Of a stretch of DNA of 39,419 nt, positions 37,698 through 39,419 are shown one piece after another (the stretch's first letter is position 1; each line of letters opens with the position of its first letter). This DNA comes from Fibrobacteria bacterium GUT31 (lineage in GTDB: Bacteria; Fibrobacterota; Fibrobacteria; Fibrobacterales; Fibrobacteraceae): assembly GCA_001462225.1 (NCBI GenBank), contig LIUH01000018.1:1-39419 (forward strand). The letters are read 5' to 3'. Under the pieces are notes generated by a model. The model saw nothing but the letters and a program-made list of their open reading frames with translations, was not told where the DNA came from and did not search any database. Made by a program: the position numbers and the translations under genes.

Positions 37698-38265
37698 CCT
37701 CCATAGCCAATTCCCTCTGAGCATTCTGAGCCATCTTTGCGGCATCGGCTGCTATTTGCCTATCGGAAGGGGAGGGATCTGCGGGGGCAAGGGCTGCTTT
37801 GCGAACTACCTCTGCTTTTCTTATGGTTGCTTCCGGGGTACTCTCCTCGCTTGTATCTATATTTACATGCCCTGCGTTGGCGTATCTTTTGCCGTCCGGG
37901 CCGGTCACAAAACTGTAATTCGCTCCCCCACGTGCATAGCCTCCCGCTGCGCTCACATGTGCCTGCTCATGGGTGCGCACTCTTCTGTCTATTTTTTCCA
38001 ATTCATCCACTTTTCTTTGGTCTTCTTCGCTAAGTTTCTCTTTTCCGGCCGTATCTCTTTCTTTTTTGTCTTTTTTATCCTCTTCATCGGCTTTTCCGTT
38101 CAAAACCTCCCAGCCCCTATCGCTTAAAGAAAGCTCATAGTCGTTTGAATTTTTCCCAGCCGCAAGATTGTTTTCATCGCCGTTATTCTGTTTTTTTGAA
38201 AAAGCATCTATTCCGCTTGCTTCCAACGCGGAATTATTTTGCGAATTGTAAATGCTTTCAATCAC
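37684..38265 (-). CDS. SprA-related putative metalloprotease (PF12118-like)
   Basis: The C-terminal half has the signature of the SprA-related family: RRVRTHEQAHVSAAGGYARG with an HExxH zinc motif (HEQAH), then YSFVTGPDGKRYANAGHVNI, DTSEESTPEATIRKAEVVRK and ALAPADPSPSDRQIAADAA. The N-terminal half is a low-complexity charged region (KADEEDKKDKKERDTAGKEK) with no signal peptide. I prefer GTG 38265 as start because AGGGTAGG lies 6 nt upstream; ATG 38298 would add 11 residues but lacks a ribosome site. The family is widespread in Proteobacteria, with unknown substrate; the HEQAH motif suggests a zinc peptidase acting in the cytosol, or exported by a non-classical route. It is separated by 71 bp from the upstream lipid kinase gene. 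Confidence 0.85.
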   Translation of the reverse strand: MIESIYNSQNNSALEASGIDAFSKKQNNGDENNLAAGKNSNDYELSLSDRGWEVLNGKADEEDKKDKKERDTAGKEKLSEEDQRKVDELEKIDRRVRTHEQAHVSAAGGYARGGANYSFVTGPDGKRYANAGHVNIDTSEESTPEATIRKAEVVRKAALAPADPSPSDRQIAADAAKMAQNAQRELAMEANAS

Positions 38266-38336
38266 TATATACCTACCCTTACTTCGGGTTATCGGCATAT
38301 TTTGGGAAAACTTTAGGAAAAAAGTTTAGTTTCACC

Positions 38337-39269
38337 TCACAAATGCAACATTTCCACCCTGCCGCCGAATTCAATTCGTATGGGCATTTCCAGTTTGCCG
38401 CTGAAATCTTCGCCGTCTATTTGAATGAATTCGTCTTTTTTGAGGTGAATTTCAATTTCTTTGGCTTTCATAACGGAATTGCCGGCTCCAATGGAAATGG
38501 CCTTCAAAAAACTCCTTATGGACTTGATTCTTAAAACTTCCAGCAAGCCGTCTGCTACGTCGGATTTTCCAAAAGGGTTGCTGCCGCCGGCAAAACTCGG
38601 GATATTGCCCACTATAATTGTACGATAGTCGGCGAGGGTAAAGCTATTTTTTGTGCCGGATTTATCCGTTATGTGCAAATCTCCGGTTTCTAAGCGGTAG
38701 CTTCTGTCTGCGAAAAATCTTTTTACATAGTGCAGTTTATTTTTTATCACGGAATTGCCCGCTATTTTCCCTTCTTTCCTATCACGGTTGAAATCATGGG
38801 CAATGCGAGCGTCTATGCCGGCAGAAAAATAGTTTGCCATTGCGAATTTTCCGTTTATCTTCCACAAATCAAAACTTTTGGACGGTGCCACTATCAGCTT
38901 GCGAACAATATACAGCAATCCTCTGTCCACAAGGGCGGAGTAGAGGTTCAAAACCCTAGCTAAATCATTTCCTGTTCCAAGGGGTATAAGCCCTATTTTC
39001 ACATGCCTGAATTCCTCATGTTGCAAAAGAACATCAAACACAGCCGCAGCCGTGCCATCACCGCCTACTACTACCACGCATTTAGAATTTGCCAGGGCAT
39101 CTTTAACCTGCTCCTCAAACTGTTCATAAATGCTGAACTCTCTTTCCCATTCCTGCTCTCCAAAAGCCATTGAGCGCATAATTTCCGGTAAAAAATTAAA
39201 TACAACCTTACCTTGCCCGCCTCCGCTAATGGGATTTATTAAAAAATGGAATTTTCTCAATATAGCCAT
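38337..39269 (-). CDS. Diacylglycerol-kinase-family lipid kinase with eukaryote-like accessory motif
   Basis: The start ATG 39269 has a strong AGGGGAG site 5 nt upstream; an in-frame ATG at 39296 has none. The product has 310 residues. Motifs: LINPISGGGQGKV (10-22), GGDGT (69-73, nucleotide binding), IPLGTGNDLARVL (95-107) and, in the C-terminal beta-sandwich domain, NYFSAGIDARIA (146-157) followed by NKLHYVKRFFAD. This last block resembles the accessory domain of eukaryotic DGKs (NYFSxGxDAxIA...KNKLWY) more than YegS/DgkB. It should phosphorylate diacylglycerol or a related lipid at the cytosolic face of the inner membrane. Hydrophobicity is low, so it is probably peripheral. Confidence 0.9.
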   Translation of the reverse strand: MAILRKFHFLINPISGGGQGKVVFNFLPEIMRSMAFGEQEWEREFSIYEQFEEQVKDALANSKCVVVVGGDGTAAAVFDVLLQHEEFRHVKIGLIPLGTGNDLARVLNLYSALVDRGLLYIVRKLIVAPSKSFDLWKINGKFAMANYFSAGIDARIAHDFNRDRKEGKIAGNSVIKNKLHYVKRFFADRSYRLETGDLHITDKSGTKNSFTLADYRTIIVGNIPSFAGGSNPFGKSDVADGLLEVLRIKSIRSFLKAISIGAGNSVMKAKEIEIHLKKDEFIQIDGEDFSGKLEMPIRIEFGGRVEMLHL

Positions 39270-39308
39270 ATTCTCCCCTAAATTTAGAAATTTCACTTGA
39301 ACAAACCC

Positions 39309-39337
39309 TTGACGCCAAGCTAATTTTTTACTATATT
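39309..39337 (+). promoter_or_regulatory. Sigma70 promoter at the right edge
   Basis: TTGACG (39309-39314), a 17-nt spacer and TATATT (39332-39337) point rightwards, away from the lipid kinase gene. It matches the tRNA-Cys promoter closely. Confidence 0.7.
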
Positions 39338-39348
39338 TACTATACTAA

Positions 39349-39419
39349 ATGCTGATTTACTCGCTTGGGGAGTGGCTAGTAGGGAGTGGGGGAGTGGAAA
39401 AACATGAATTTAAGCGTTT
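39349..39419 (+). other. Start of a possible reading frame running off the window, with G-rich repeat
   Basis: ATG 39349 lies 11 nt after the -10 box and stays open to the edge (MLIYSLGEWLVGSGGVEKHE..). There is no Shine-Dalgarno, and 39367-39397 is a GGGAGTGG-type short repeat, so this could be a 5' untranslated region instead of coding sequence. Confidence 0.3.
39367..39397 (+). repeat. GGGAGTGG-type low-complexity repeat
   Basis: GGGGAGTGG, GGGAGTGG and GGGAGTGG occur within 31 bp, with CTAGTA after the first. Only one such cluster is seen in this window. Confidence 0.6.

Noticed and set aside
37737-38534. Plus-strand open frames with hydrophobic stretches
   Set aside because: They are antisense to the SprA-related and lipid kinase genes, which carry clear family motifs.

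Overview
The window looks like chromosome from a cellulose-degrading Gram-negative bacterium of the Fibrobacterota (Fibrobacter / Fibromonas type). This is inferred from gene content: a GH8 and three tandem GH5 endoglucanases, C-terminal sorting-like tails of the T9SS/Por type, Ser-rich linkers after lipoprotein cysteines, Cys-rich 'YC-x-P-x-x-YD' repeats, and a series of very large outer-membrane beta-barrels, with no SusC/SusD pair. No 16S gene is present, so the phylum call is not proven. The sequence is moderately AT-rich, and the recurrent -10 box is TATATT.

Layout. (1) 1-750, minus: N-terminal part of htpG, cut by the window edge. A divergent promoter pair shares one -35 hexamer with (2) an envelope operon at 864-5263: a 35-residue membrane peptide, a YfhO-like membrane protein, a GT4 glycosyltransferase and a UPF0104/LPG-synthase-like membrane protein. 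(3) 5245-7461, minus: glycogen branching enzyme GlgB, convergent and overlapping. (4) 7524-16642, plus: a closely spaced run of a coiled-coil membrane protein, a sugar O-acetyltransferase, a Ski2-like helicase, a FadL-type outer-membrane channel and two tandem chemoreceptors. (5) 16654-17758: tRNA-Cys (minus) with a clean sigma70 promoter, a repeat-bearing spacer, and methionine aminopeptidase. (6) 17869-20209: two near-identical PD-(D/E)XK-like genes with duplicated promoters, flanking a secreted carbohydrate-binding-like protein that ends in a strong terminator. (7) 20257-28051: a minus-strand lipoprotein, then a GH8-GH5-GH5-GH5 operon. (8) 28112-37697: a second operon with a secreted jelly-roll-like protein, three large beta-barrel proteins, a Cys-rich lipoprotein and a GH18-fold protein whose catalytic Glu is missing. 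(9) 37684-39269, minus: a SprA-related HExxH protein and a diacylglycerol-kinase-like lipid kinase. A promoter with the start of another reading frame lies at the right edge.

How it fits together. Regions 6-8 read as a polysaccharide-utilisation-like locus without SusC/D: secreted cellulases with sorting tails, carbohydrate-binding-like proteins, surface lipoproteins, an inactive chitinase-like (lectin-like) protein and three outer-membrane barrels. The barrels are the best candidates for a new adhesion or uptake apparatus.

A second theme is short dispersed repeats that have landed in frame inside genes. They include a GTAGGGGCGTTGC palindrome family (partly arranged as inverted pairs like BIMEs), an ACTCTCA heptamer tandem repeat, and a double-hairpin CCCCTCT element. 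All three occur in the yfhO-like gene. The heptamer and the palindrome pair each sit in the signal-peptide n-region of neighbouring GH5 cellulases. There the heptamer tract, placed directly behind the start codon, could switch the cellulase on and off.
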